The notes: a model not told the origin generated them from the letters alone. A stretch of DNA of 64,000 bases from Clostridia bacterium (GCA_017516745.1 JAFXBF010000014.1:146187-210186), one strand, 5' to 3'; positions 16,452-24,517 are shown, numbered from the stretch's first letter. Program-made: numbers and translations.

Positions 16452-16917
16452 TTTCTTTTATTCTTATTTCAGCAATTTTTTTCAAAGTGGTTAAGTCGTT
16501 GCTGTTGGGGTTATCAAACCTGAATGTACAGCCGCAGACATTGTCGAATGTTTTGCCGAAAATTATCTTCTTTCTTCCGCCGCCGCAGCTGCCGCATTTT
16601 CCGCATAAATCAACGTGAGTCCAAGCCGATTGCTTTAAGGAAACATCTTCTTCCTGTATTGAAAGAAAATCCGAACTCATATCGTCCGACCACACCGTCC
16701 AACGGTTGTGAGGCTCGTCGGGGTCTTTTATCGCAATAAAGCAAACATATTTGTTCTGCCACTTTACAAGATAGTATATTTTGTTTTTCCAGTAGCCGTT
16801 GTCCTTAATAAGCTCGCAGCCCTGATTTTTGAGAAAATCAACAAAGTCAAGGGCAATTTTTTTGTCATGCAATGACAGATTTTCGGTTATGAAATCGGAA
16901 ATATATTTTTCATCCAT
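16438..16917 (-). CDS. Hypothetical protein with Cys-rich zinc-ribbon-like segment
   Basis: A 159-residue soluble protein not assigned to a named family. The N-terminal half is a helix plus a beta-rich part with many aromatic residues (NGYWKNKIYYLVKWQNKYVCF). The C-terminal third has CGKCGSCGGG and, about 18 residues later, VCGC, which could bind a metal. ATG 16917 is preferred over GTG 16926 because GAAGGTGA is correctly spaced for it. The 3' end of the gene carries the promoter of antitoxin RNA 1. Confidence 0.75.
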   Translation of the reverse strand: MDEKYISDFITENLSLHDKKIALDFVDFLKNQGCELIKDNGYWKNKIYYLVKWQNKYVCFIAIKDPDEPHNRWTVWSDDMSSDFLSIQEEDVSLKQSAWTHVDLCGKCGSCGGGRKKIIFGKTFDNVCGCTFRFDNPNSNDLTTLKKIAEIRIKEIDKM

Positions 16918-16964
16918 CAAAATCACCTTCTTAAAATAATTGTATCACAAATAAATTTACTTTT

Positions 16965-17125
16965 CAATGAAGTATCGCTATGCGATATGATATACGGCTA
17001 TGCCGTATGATATACTTGCTGTGCAAGTATGATATAATATCCGTTCCCATCATACGCAAAGCGTATATCATCGCTTGAAGAGCGATATCATAGCGAAGAT
17101 GTATCACCCGTTTCGGGAGGAACGG
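16965..17125. repeat. Hairpin-ladder repeat 1 (ATGATATA-spaced stem-loops)
   Basis: Successive short stem-loops (CGCTATGCG, CGGCTATGCCG, CTTGCTGTGCAAG, ACGCAAAGCGT, CGCTTGAAGAGCG) are separated by the same ATGATATA-type spacer. Each stem has a different sequence, but loop size and spacing are constant. It occupies the space between the 159-residue gene and the tRNA. No gene is seen here. Confidence 0.8.
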
Positions 17126-17134
17126 ATATCATTG

Positions 17135-17164
17135 AAAAAACCACTTCCGAAGAAGTGGTTTTTT
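17135..17164 (-). terminator. Terminator after tRNA-Thr
   Basis: AAAAAACCACTTC pairs with GAAGTGGTTTTTT around a 4-base loop, directly 3' of the tRNA on the minus strand. Confidence 0.85.
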
Positions 17165-17165
17165 C

Positions 17166-17240
17166 TGGAGCTGGTGACGGGAATCGAACCTGCAACCTGC
17201 TCATTACGAATGAGCTGCTCTGCCATTGAGCCACACCAGC
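17166..17240 (-). tRNA. tRNA-Thr (anticodon CGT)
   Basis: The cloverleaf reads on the minus strand: acceptor GCTGGTG/CACCAGC, D-arm GCTC/GAGC, anticodon stem GCTCA/TGAGC with loop TTCGTAA (anticodon CGT, reads ACG), and T-loop TTCGATT. A discriminator T and CCA are encoded at the 3' end. The T-stem GCAGG/CCCGT has a G-T pair and an A-C mismatch. The gene is followed by its own terminator. Confidence 0.9.
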
Positions 17241-17417
17241 AAATATTTAAGTTACCGATATATTATAAACAAAGTTTCGGTTATTTGCAAGTGTTTTTTA
17301 TAATTAGAGGGAAAAATATTTGAAATCACAAAAATCTTTATATAAAAAACGGGCTTTTGCTTGCAAAAAAGCATATTAGCAATTATAATATTATGAGTAA
17401 CTTTTTTAAAAGGACGG

Positions 17418-17936
17418 ATGAACAAAATGAAGAAAATACTTTGTGCGCTGCTTGTACTTTCAATGGTGTTCTGCTTTGCCGCCTGCGGTGACAAGACCCC
17501 CGACGTCAACACCACCGAAAGCACGAAAAAAGCCCCCGGCTTTGATTGGCCCGACAACCTTCTTTTCGGCGATGTTCCGGGCCCGGTTGACCGTGTTGAC
17601 CTTTACAACGAAAAGAAGAACGACCAGGGTTATGTTTATGAGTTTGCCGTTAAGGATATGAGCTACGAGGATTACAGAGCATATATTCTTGAGCTTGAAA
17701 AGGCAGGCTTTGAAATTTACGACCCGAGCGGTCTCGGCCTTGTAAAGACCGAGGACAGACTGCCCGAAACACTTGGTGAGGATACCTTCAATTCTTCCTG
17801 GGCAGGCGACAGAAAGGGTCTGTACGTTGCAACCTTCTGGTTCGGCGATGAATACTACAAAGAGCACGACCTTGCCGATGACGTAAACTTCAGAATGACT
17901 TTCTACACATATAATGCATTTGACGCAGTAAAATAA
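17418..17936 (+). CDS. Hypothetical lipoprotein
   Basis: A 172-residue exported lipoprotein: basic start (NKMKK), hydrophobic core and lipobox FAAC (Cys near residue 22), then a Thr/Asp-rich linker and a globular domain containing YEFAVKDMSYEDYRAYILEL, which looks like a small alpha/beta domain. I do not recognise the family. It is 12 bases upstream of the cyclophilin gene and probably co-transcribed. An alternative start is ATG 17427. Confidence 0.8.
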   Translation: MNKMKKILCALLVLSMVFCFAACGDKTPDVNTTESTKKAPGFDWPDNLLFGDVPGPVDRVDLYNEKKNDQGYVYEFAVKDMSYEDYRAYILELEKAGFEIYDPSGLGLVKTEDRLPETLGEDTFNSSWAGDRKGLYVATFWFGDEYYKEHDLADDVNFRMTFYTYNAFDAVK

Positions 17937-17948
17937 AGGAGAATTAAA

Positions 17949-18545
17949 ATGATTTCACAGCTTGCAAAGCCCGTTTCGGGCGAAACCGTAGCAACAATGA
18001 AAACCTCTATGGGCGATATCAAAATCCGTCTTTTCCCCGAGGCGGCACCCAAGACGGTTGAGAATTTCACAACACACGCAAAGAACGGCTATTACGACGG
18101 CCTTATTTTCCACCGTGTAATCAACGATTTTATGATTCAGGGCGGTGACCCGACAGGCACAGGCTGCGGCGGCGAAAGCATCTGGGGCAGCACCTTTGAG
18201 GATGAATTCTGCACAGACCTTCATAACCTGCGTGGTGCTCTTTCAATGGCAAACGCAGGCCCCGGCACAAACGGCAGCCAGTTCTTCATCGTTCAGGCAG
18301 ATGAGGTCAGCCGTGACCTTGTTGAGCAGATGGAACAGCTTTCCGACAGAGGCTTCCCCACCGAAACAGTCGAGAATTACAAGGCTGTCGGCGGCACACC
18401 GTGGCTCGATTACAAGCACACCGTTTTCGGCCAGGTTTTCGAGGGTATGGATGTTGTCGATGCTATAGCAAACGTAAAGACAGCCCGTGGCGACAAGCCC
18501 GTTGAGGATGTTGTAATCAACACAATCGTTATCGAAACACTTTAA
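17949..18545 (+). CDS. Peptidyl-prolyl cis-trans isomerase, cyclophilin type
   Basis: A 198-residue cytosolic cyclophilin that speeds proline isomerisation. The active-site block [19 protein letters not shown] (about residues 56-74) carries the catalytic Arg, and GTNGSQFFI (about 107-115) completes the pocket. There is no signal peptide. The insert between about 120 and 150 is slightly longer than in minimal forms. AAGGAGAA precedes the ATG, and a terminator follows. Confidence 0.94.
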   Translation: MISQLAKPVSGETVATMKTSMGDIKIRLFPEAAPKTVENFTTHAKNGYYDGLIFHRVINDFMIQGGDPTGTGCGGESIWGSTFEDEFCTDLHNLRGALSMANAGPGTNGSQFFIVQADEVSRDLVEQMEQLSDRGFPTETVENYKAVGGTPWLDYKHTVFGQVFEGMDVVDAIANVKTARGDKPVEDVVINTIVIETL

Positions 18546-18555
18546 AAAATCAAGG

Positions 18556-18595
18556 ACAGCCGTATTAGATATAATCTGATATGGCTGTTTTTTTT
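18556..18595 (+). terminator. Intrinsic terminator after the cyclophilin gene
   Basis: ACAGCCGTAT/ATATGGCTGT stem followed by eight T residues. Confidence 0.85.
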
Positions 18596-18616
18596 GTGTG
18601 TTTGATATAACCTGTG

Positions 18617-18645
18617 TTGACATTGTGCGCATAATGCGTTACAAT
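18617..18645 (+). promoter_or_regulatory. Promoter and overlapping palindromic operator of the RelB/YafQ operon
   Basis: TTGACA (18617-18622), 17 bases and TACAAT (18640-18645). The spacer and -10 box form an imperfect palindrome, ATTGT...GCAT / ATGC...ACAAT (18622-18645), a likely autorepression site for the antitoxin. Confidence 0.75.
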
Positions 18646-18675
18646 ATGCATAGAATGATAACGGAGGTGTATTGT

Positions 18676-18948
18676 ATGGAGTCCACTAATCTGAATATCC
18701 GCACGGATAAAGAGGTTAAAGCTCAGGCTGAAAAGATTTTTGATGCGCTTGGGCTTAATATGACTACTGCTGTTAATATCTTCTTAAGACAGGCTATAAG
18801 GGAAAACGGCATACCCTTTGAAGTGAAACTGAATGTTCCCAACGAAACTACTGCTGCCGCAATCCGTGAGGGCAGAACGCTTGCTCATGATAAAAATGCT
18901 GTCGGGTACGACAATATGGCAGATTTAAGGGCGGCACTTGAGGTATGA
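18676..18948 (+). CDS. RelB/DinJ family antitoxin
   Basis: A 90-residue antitoxin. The ribbon-helix-helix N-terminus is visible as NLNIRTDKEVKAQAEKIFDALGLNMTTAVNIFLRQ, matching DinJ/RelB. The C-terminal tail (about 50-90) would wrap the toxin. The start is ATG 18676 after ACGGAGGTG; upstream in-frame codons overlap the promoter. It overlaps the toxin gene by 4 bases. It is expected to repress its own promoter through the palindrome at 18622-18645. Confidence 0.9.
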   Translation: MESTNLNIRTDKEVKAQAEKIFDALGLNMTTAVNIFLRQAIRENGIPFEVKLNVPNETTAAAIREGRTLAHDKNAVGYDNMADLRAALEV

Positions 18949-19223
18949 AGTACGAGGTCAGATTTACAACGCAGTTCAAAAAGGATTTGAAGCTCGCCAA
19001 GAAGCAGGGCAAGGACACGGAAAAGCTTTTTGCCGTTATTGAAAAGCTTGCAAACGGAGAGCCTCTTGAAGAAAAATACCGTGACCACGACCTTACAGGT
19101 AATTATAAGGGTTGCCGTGAGTGCCATATTGAGCCCGATTGGTTGCTTGTATATGAGGTAATTGACGATGTGCTTGTTTTGATGCTTTACAGAGTAGGCA
19201 GTCATTCGGACTTGTTCCGATAA
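18945..19223 (+). CDS. YafQ-type mRNA interferase toxin (RelE/ParE superfamily)
   Basis: A 92-residue RelE-fold toxin. The layout YEVRFTTQFKKDLKLAKKQG, HDLTGNYKGCRECHIEPDWLLVYEV and the C-terminal RVGSHSDLF match YafQ, including the His and Asp residues used for ribosome-dependent mRNA cleavage (HDL, CHIEPDW, GSHSDLF). It is co-translated with its DinJ-like antitoxin. All expected catalytic positions appear intact. Confidence 0.91.
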   Translation: MKYEVRFTTQFKKDLKLAKKQGKDTEKLFAVIEKLANGEPLEEKYRDHDLTGNYKGCRECHIEPDWLLVYEVIDDVLVLMLYRVGSHSDLFR

Positions 19224-19230
19224 AATGAAT

Positions 19231-19275
19231 TTAACCCCGTTCAGACAGTCAACAGGGCTGTCCGAATGGGGTTAA
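19231..19275. terminator. Bidirectional terminator-like hairpin
   Basis: TTAACCCC...GGGGTTAA with inner ACAG/CTGT pairing lies between convergent genes. Confidence 0.75.
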
Positions 19276-19288
19276 TTGTTGCTGATTT

Positions 19289-20788
19289 TTATATCATCTC
19301 AAAAGTTTCGCCGTTTTCGGAAATTTTGAACGTGAATTTTTTGTCGCCGAAGCGGTAGGTCATTTCACCCTTGTTGCCGAGAAATTGCGACACAGCTTTT
19401 TTGAGCATTTTGGAGTCGAAGCGGTTGGTTACTATCCAGCAGCCCTTGCCGTCATTTATCTTTGTGAAGCTGCCCTTTGCCTTGATGTGTTCGGGTGCAA
19501 AGCGTTTGGAGGTAACGACAGTGAGCCCGTTTTCTTTTACAAGCTCGCCGACTGCTTTAAGCGTTTTTTCGCTTATGTGATAGCCGCACAGGAAGCAGAG
19601 CTTTAAAGATAAGAGCTTGTCTTTTTCCACTCTGTCATCGAAAACTGCCGTGCCGTTCATTGAGGCAAACGAACGGTGGGGCTTGAGCGACCACGGCGAA
19701 ATTCTGTTCCAGTTTATGGCGTGCCTGCTCGTTTCCCTGTGGGTTATCAGGCGAAAAACACGCACCCATTCCTTTGCCCGTTTGTCGGGCTTTATTTTTT
19801 TGTTGCCGAAAAGGATTTTGCGCCAGGCTATCGGGTCACCCTGACCCCAGTAGGTGTCGTCGTAGCGGATGATGCCGATTTCGGGCTTGTAATCTCTTAC
19901 GGTATAGCTGCGTGCCTTGTTTTTGTATTCATCTATGAATTTTTTATAGGCTTTGCCGTAATCGGTGAGCTTGTCCCCGTCATAGAATTGATTGGAGGCT
20001 TCGACATAAACCCTGTCAACGCCCATCATATAGGAGAAAACGAGGTTGTGGTACATTTCGTCTGCCGTGTGACCGGGGTAGGTGAGCTTGTGCCAAAGGT
20101 CGATGCAGTTCCACAGCTCGGTGCCGTACTGCATTGCCGCACCTGCCGCAACGGAAAACTGCAGGTTGGAGTAGCTTTCCTTCTGCGATTTGAAGTTGGG
20201 AATTATTCCGTTTCTTGCAAAGGTGTGGTACAGCACGGGGAAAACGTGTTCACCGCCGAAAACGGGTGCTCCCATTGAGCGGAAGCTGTCCGCATATTCC
20301 CTGAACTGTCTGCTGCAAACTTCACCCTGCTCAACTACGTCTGTTGTGTTGGCAGGCAGGAACATCGGCAGGCGGTTTCTGGCGTTTTTGTTGAGCGTTA
20401 TGGAAAGGTTGTTGTTAATCAGTATATGCTCCATTTCGTCATGGGTGATGCCGATAAGGTTGCCCTGACTTGCAAGAGCCCTGACATATTCTTCGGGCAG
20501 GTTGAGGCGGTGTGTGCCGTCGGGGTTGTTGCACCAGTCAAAGCCGTCTGTTGTCTGATTGTAATCGGAAAAGTTAGGGAACTCAAAATTTGCAATGAAA
20601 TCAAGCCCCATATCCTTTATATGCTTTGCAACATCGGCAGCAAATTCGCACTCTTCTTTGAGTGTTTTGCCTATCGGGTCAAAGTGGCAGAAAATAAAGT
20701 CGGCTCCCATTTTTGCAGGGTCGCAGAACTCCGTTTTGCCAACTTGGCCTGAGAAATTGTTGTAGCCTATGTGAATAAAGTTGTCCAT
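19289..20788 (-). CDS. Uncharacterised protein, possible TIM-barrel glycan hydrolase
   Basis: A 499-residue soluble protein that I cannot place in a named family. The pattern of strands followed by acidic residues (FIFCHFDPIG, FIANFEFPNF, IGITHDEMEH, VFGGEHVFPV, ELWNCIDLWHK, DRVYVEASNQF) suggests a beta/alpha barrel of glycoside-hydrolase type with candidate acids in THDEMEH and YVEAS. It is followed by a flavodoxin-like or beta-sandwich C-terminal part. There is no signal peptide. ATG 20788 follows GGGAGTGA; the longer upstream frame lacks a ribosome site. It is divergent from the feo operon. Confidence 0.75.
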   Translation of the reverse strand: MDNFIHIGYNNFSGQVGKTEFCDPAKMGADFIFCHFDPIGKTLKEECEFAADVAKHIKDMGLDFIANFEFPNFSDYNQTTDGFDWCNNPDGTHRLNLPEEYVRALASQGNLIGITHDEMEHILINNNLSITLNKNARNRLPMFLPANTTDVVEQGEVCSRQFREYADSFRSMGAPVFGGEHVFPVLYHTFARNGIIPNFKSQKESYSNLQFSVAAGAAMQYGTELWNCIDLWHKLTYPGHTADEMYHNLVFSYMMGVDRVYVEASNQFYDGDKLTDYGKAYKKFIDEYKNKARSYTVRDYKPEIGIIRYDDTYWGQGDPIAWRKILFGNKKIKPDKRAKEWVRVFRLITHRETSRHAINWNRISPWSLKPHRSFASMNGTAVFDDRVEKDKLLSLKLCFLCGYHISEKTLKAVGELVKENGLTVVTSKRFAPEHIKAKGSFTKINDGKGCWIVTNRFDSKMLKKAVSQFLGNKGEMTYRFGDKKFTFKISENGETFEMI

Positions 20789-20866
20789 AGAATCACTCCC
20801 GTTAAATACAATAACATAAGAGGGCATATATTTCAAGCAGATGGTCGAAATATACAAACGGCAGAG

Positions 20867-20882
20867 GTTAGCGTGGGCTAAC
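20867..20882. promoter_or_regulatory. DtxR-like box 1
   Basis: GTTAGC-GTGG-GCTAAC, 6-4-6 palindrome, 44 bases upstream of the feo -35 box. Confidence 0.65.
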
Positions 20883-20925
20883 TTTTCGGCATACTGCCGA
20901 AATTTAAAAACACCCGTCAAATGCG

Positions 20926-20954
20926 TTGACTTTCGCAAGCCGTAACTGTATAAT
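20926..20954 (+). promoter_or_regulatory. feo operon promoter
   Basis: TTGACT (20926-20931), 17 bases, TATAAT (20949-20954). The second metal-regulator box begins 7 bases downstream, over the transcription start. Confidence 0.85.
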
Positions 20955-20961
20955 TTAGGTA

Positions 20962-20977
20962 GTTAGCATTGGCTAAC
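20962..20977. promoter_or_regulatory. DtxR-like box 2 (feo operator)
   Basis: GTTAGC-ATTG-GCTAAC has the same geometry as box 1 and overlaps the predicted start of transcription. It fits repression by an iron-responsive DtxR-family regulator. Confidence 0.75.
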
Positions 20978-21001
20978 GACTATAATAATGGCGGTGATGA
21001 T

Positions 21002-21223
21002 ATGAATCTGCTCTCGGTACAGCAAGGAAAAGAATATGTAATTGACCGTATCGACACCGAAGACGAAGAGCTTGATGCTTTTTTGTTTTCGCTGGGCTGT
21101 TACAGCGGTGAGCCCGTAACGGTTGTGACACGTCAGCGCAGCACCTGCGTAATGTCTGTCAAGGACAGCAGATACTGTATCGACCGTCAGCTTGCCGAAG
21201 CAATCAGAGTTTTTGATATATAA
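21002..21223 (+). CDS. feoA: Ferrous iron transport protein A (FeoA)
   Basis: A 73-residue SH3-like cytosolic protein that supports FeoB function. The features are the LLSVQQGKEYVIDRI start, LFSLGCYSGEPVTVVTRQ and a final block DSRYCIDRQLAEAIRV typical of FeoA. ATG 21002 after GGCGGTGA is preferred; the frame extends upstream over the operator box and is unlikely to be translated. It is the first gene of feoA-feoB-FeoB-associated peptide. Confidence 0.9.
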   Translation: MNLLSVQQGKEYVIDRIDTEDEELDAFLFSLGCYSGEPVTVVTRQRSTCVMSVKDSRYCIDRQLAEAIRVFDI

Positions 21224-21276
21224 ATTTGATATATAAAACAGTAAGTAATCGTATGATTGCTTTTTTGCAGAATACG

Positions 21277-21292
21277 GTTAGCCTTAACTAAC
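21277..21292. promoter_or_regulatory. DtxR-like box 3 (between feoA and feoB)
   Basis: GTTAGC-CTTA-ACTAAC keeps the 6-4-6 geometry with one mismatch. It lies in the 106-base feoA-feoB gap, suggesting internal regulation of feoB. Confidence 0.55.
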
Positions 21293-21329
21293 CGAAAGCA
21301 AACAGTATTTTATTAAGGAGGAGCACCGA

Positions 21330-23345
21330 ATGCGTATAGCTTTGGCGGGAAATCCCAACAGCGGTAAAACTACAATGTACAACGCCCTTACCGGTCAGAA
21401 TGAAAAGGTCGGCAACTGGGCAGGCGTTACCGTTGCCAAAAAGGAACACGCAGTCAGAAAAAGTTTATACGGCGGTGCGGCGCTCACGGCGGTTGATTTG
21501 CCCGGCGCATATTCTATGTCACCCTTTACCTCCGAGGAGAGTGTGACAAGCACATACATCAAAAACGAAAAGCCGGACGTAATTATAAACACGGTCGATG
21601 CAACAAATTTAAGCCGAAGTCTTTTCTTCACAACGCAGCTGCTTGAACTCAATATTCCCGTTGTTGTTGCGCTGAATAAAAGCGATGTAAACGAGAAAAA
21701 GGAAACCGATATTGACACAAGGGCTCTTTCGGCTAAGCTCGGCTGTCCCGTGTTTATGACGGTTGCCACAACGGGTGAAGGACTTGAAGAGGCTGTAAAA
21801 GCTGCCGTTGAGCTTGTCGGCAGGGGACAGAAAGCCCCATATAACGAGGGCTATGTCAACATGAACGATAGGGCATCCGTCAAAGCGGCGGACAGAAGGC
21901 GTTTTGAGTTTGTAAACGGAATTGTTAAGGCTGTTGAAAAGCGCAAGGTTTTCACAAGGGACAGAAATATTCACGATAAAATAGATTCCGTGCTTACAAA
22001 CAAATTTCTCGGCATACCGATTTTTGCCGTGATTATGTTCCTTGTTTTCTGGATTTCGCAGGCAGGCCCGGGTGTGTGGATAGCCGATTGGCTTACCGCT
22101 TTGCTCGAAAAGGGTCAGGAGGCTGTCGGCGGTATGCTTTCAAACGCAAATGAGCTTCTTTACGCTCTCCTCGTAGACGGTGTAATCGGCGGTGTAATTG
22201 CCGTCATCGGCTTCCTTCCGCTTGTTATGGTTATGTACTTCCTCATTGCTCTGCTTGAGGATTGCGGATATATGGCACGTGTTTCCGTCGTGCTTGACCC
22301 GATTTTCAAAAAGGTGGGCTTAAGCGGAAAATCCGTCATTCCATTTGTTGTGGGTACAGGTTGTGCCGTGCCGGGCGTTATGGCCTGCCGCACAATCCGA
22401 AACGAGCGTGAGCGCAGGGCAACAGCCTTGCTTGCGCCCTTTATGCCGTGCGGAGCAAAGCTGCCCGTTATCGGCCTTTTTGCAGGCGCATTCTTTGAGG
22501 ACGCCTCGTGGGTAGGCCCGCTGATGTATTTTGTGGGCATAGTAATAATTTTCTTTGGTGCACTTGTTATAAACAAAATCACGGGCGCAGGCGCAAAGAG
22601 GTCGTTCTTCATTATCGAGCTTCCCGAATATAAATTTCCGAGTTTTGCAAGGGCAGCATCGGCAATGCTCAGCCGTGGTAAGGAATACATAATTAAGGCG
22701 GCTACAATAATTCTGCTTTGCAACACAGCCGTTCAGGTTATGCAGAGCTTTAATTGGAATTTTGCTCCTGCCGAAACTGCGGACACATCAATCCTCGCTT
22801 CAATTGCAGGCCCGTTTGCATATCTTCTTTTGCCTGTTGTGGGTGTGCTTTCGTGGCAGCTTGCTGCGGCGGCAATTACGGGCTTTATAGCAAAGGAAAA
22901 CGTCGTCGGTACGCTTGCCGTGTGCTTTGTCGGGCTTGAAAACCTGATCGATGCCGAAGAGCTTTCGATGCTGGACGGTGCAGGCGGCGAGGTTGCAGGC
23001 GTTATGGCAATTACAAGGGTTGCCGCTCTGGCTTACCTTATGTTCAACCTCTATTCACCGCCCTGCTTTGCGGCAATCGGCGCAATGAACAGCGAGCTCA
23101 AAAGCGCAAAGTGGCTCTTCGCAGGCATAGGTCTTCAGCTCGGCACCGGCTTTACGGTTGGCTTCCTTGTATATCAGCTTGGTACACTGATTACAACGGG
23201 TGCTTTCGGCGCAGGTGTTGCAGGCGGATTTATAGCCGTTGCGGTGTTTGCCGCAATTCTTGCCGTGCTCGGAATAAAAGCGGAGAAATCGGCAAAAAAA
23301 GAAAACGCTGAAAAAGCCGTGAAGGCTGTTACAGCAAAGAAATAA
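21330..23345 (+). CDS. feoB: Ferrous iron transporter FeoB
   Basis: A 671-residue inner-membrane Fe(II) transporter. The N-terminal G domain has GNPNSGKTT (7-15), the switch DLPGAYSM and the guanine-specificity motif NKSD. It is followed by the helical GDI-like region and a membrane domain with two Gate motifs (GCAVPGVMACRTI and the second around SPPCFAAIGAMNSE), including the conserved Cys residues. Length is typical. SD AAGGAGGAG. The C-terminus is Lys-rich. Confidence 0.95.
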   Translation: MRIALAGNPNSGKTTMYNALTGQNEKVGNWAGVTVAKKEHAVRKSLYGGAALTAVDLPGAYSMSPFTSEESVTSTYIKNEKPDVIINTVDATNLSRSLFFTTQLLELNIPVVVALNKSDVNEKKETDIDTRALSAKLGCPVFMTVATTGEGLEEAVKAAVELVGRGQKAPYNEGYVNMNDRASVKAADRRRFEFVNGIVKAVEKRKVFTRDRNIHDKIDSVLTNKFLGIPIFAVIMFLVFWISQAGPGVWIADWLTALLEKGQEAVGGMLSNANELLYALLVDGVIGGVIAVIGFLPLVMVMYFLIALLEDCGYMARVSVVLDPIFKKVGLSGKSVIPFVVGTGCAVPGVMACRTIRNERERRATALLAPFMPCGAKLPVIGLFAGAFFEDASWVGPLMYFVGIVIIFFGALVINKITGAGAKRSFFIIELPEYKFPSFARAASAMLSRGKEYIIKAATIILLCNTAVQVMQSFNWNFAPAETADTSILASIAGPFAYLLLPVVGVLSWQLAAAAITGFIAKENVVGTLAVCFVGLENLIDAEELSMLDGAGGEVAGVMAITRVAALAYLMFNLYSPPCFAAIGAMNSELKSAKWLFAGIGLQLGTGFTVGFLVYQLGTLITTGAFGAGVAGGFIAVAVFAAILAVLGIKAEKSAKKENAEKAVKAVTAKK

Positions 23346-23377
23346 TTTCAAGGACATTTTTAGAAGGGAGTGTACGG

Positions 23378-23530
23378 ATGGAAAACTATATTATAATTGC
23401 AGTTGTTGCAATAATTGTTGTGCTTGCCGCCTTGTATATCTATAAGGCAAAGAAAAGCGGCAAAAAGTGTATAGGCTGTCCGTATGCGGACTCCTGCCAA
23501 GGCGCTTGTAATAAATCTTCTCCTTATTAA
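23378..23530 (+). CDS. FeoB-associated Cys-rich membrane protein
   Basis: A 50-residue peptide with one N-terminal membrane helix (YIIIAVVAIIVVLAALYIY), a basic stretch and a Cys cluster KCIGCPYADSCQGAC. This layout is that of the small FeoB-associated family found after feoB in Firmicutes. The role is not established; a metal-handling or FeoC-like function is possible. It lies 32 bases after feoB with SD AAGGGAG. Confidence 0.85.
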   Translation: MENYIIIAVVAIIVVLAALYIYKAKKSGKKCIGCPYADSCQGACNKSSPY

Positions 23531-23544
23531 TGCATACATACCTT

Positions 23545-23584
23545 AAAAAGCTCTCTCCGTATCCGATACGGGGAGAGCTTTTTT
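23545..23584 (+). terminator. Terminator of the feo operon
   Basis: AAAAGCTCTCTCCGTATC pairs with GATACGGGGAGAGCTTTT, followed by T residues. It is symmetrical enough to serve the convergent lipoprotein gene too. Confidence 0.87.
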
Positions 23585-23596
23585 GTGAATGTTATA

Positions 23597-24517
23597 TTAT
23601 GAATACATAATTCTTTCTGCACCGTTTTGCATATGGTAATAAATTTGCAGGGAGTAGCGGTAGTAATTCTGGAAATCCTCATAGGTTGCAAAGAAAGCCT
23701 TGGACGGTTTTTCGCCTTCCGTGCCTCTTACAACACCCATAAATACGGCGTATCTGTCAGCGGCTTCGACCATATAGTCGTACCACATCTGCAAATTCTG
23801 ATTGCCGACATATTTGTACAGCTTTTTGTCTTCCTTGATGCGTCTTACTGCGTTTTCAATGCTTGCAAGGTAGTCGGGCAGCTTTTCTTCCGCAAAGTAG
23901 AAATCGCCTGAACTGAGTGCTGCATCAAAGGGATTGGGGATATTGAGTATGCCAACCAGCTTTTGTGCATCTTCCTTTGAAAGTGTACCGTTGAGGGCGT
24001 AGGTTTCACCCTCGGGAATTTCCTTGAGTGTGGTGGGCTCCTTGTCGGTGTTGGGGGTCTGGAGTGCACCGCCGTCGGATTTTGTTGAGGTTTCGGCAGG
24101 CTTTGTGGTTGTTTCTTCTTTGTTTGTTGTTGTGTCAGCTTTGGTTGCGGTTTCGTTTAAAGAGGTTGAAGAGGGTGCCGTGGTGTCAAGGTCAACGATA
24201 TCCTGGTCAACAACAACACTCTGTGCAACCGTTGTCTGCGATTGCTTTATTGTTTCACCCTCGGGAGTGGTTACGATGTAGCCGCCGTCCTCGGTTACGG
24301 GCGGGTCATAGGGTGCAAGCTCGGTAATACCGTCCTTGTCGGTTACGGGCTCACCCTTTTCGTTAGTCACAACCTCGTAAACGGCACTTTCACCGTCCTC
24401 AAAGGTTATAACCTCTGTGTGGGGCGGTGTGTAAATTTCGCCCTTGTTGTTTTTGCCGCAGGCTGCAAGGCAGAAAATTACGGCAAAAACAAGCAGAATA
24501 CAAAGTCCTTTTTTCAT
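23597..24517 (-). CDS. Lipoprotein with Thr-rich linker and VTNExGEPVTD motif
   Basis: A 306-residue lipoprotein (lipobox LAAC, Cys near 20). An N-terminal segment contains VVTNEKGEPVTDKDG, the same motif as in the surface protein at 48712. A long Thr/Ser/Lys-rich spacer (about 95-165) is followed by an alpha-helical C-terminal domain (180-306) rich in Tyr. It probably reaches out from the membrane. Function unknown. It is 17 bases after the PHP gene on the same strand, so it may be the last gene of that operon. Confidence 0.83.
   Translation of the reverse strand: MKKGLCILLVFAVIFCLAACGKNNKGEIYTPPHTEVITFEDGESAVYEVVTNEKGEPVTDKDGITELAPYDPPVTEDGGYIVTTPEGETIKQSQTTVAQSVVVDQDIVDLDTTAPSSTSLNETATKADTTTNKEETTTKPAETSTKSDGGALQTPNTDKEPTTLKEIPEGETYALNGTLSKEDAQKLVGILNIPNPFDAALSSGDFYFAEEKLPDYLASIENAVRRIKEDKKLYKYVGNQNLQMWYDYMVEAADRYAVFMGVVRGTEGEKPSKAFFATYEDFQNYYRYSLQIYYHMQNGAERIMYS

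Noticed and set aside
16965-17125. CRISPR array
   Set aside because: Repeat units are short palindromes of differing sequence with 8-9 base spacers. There are no 25-40 base direct repeats and no cas genes.
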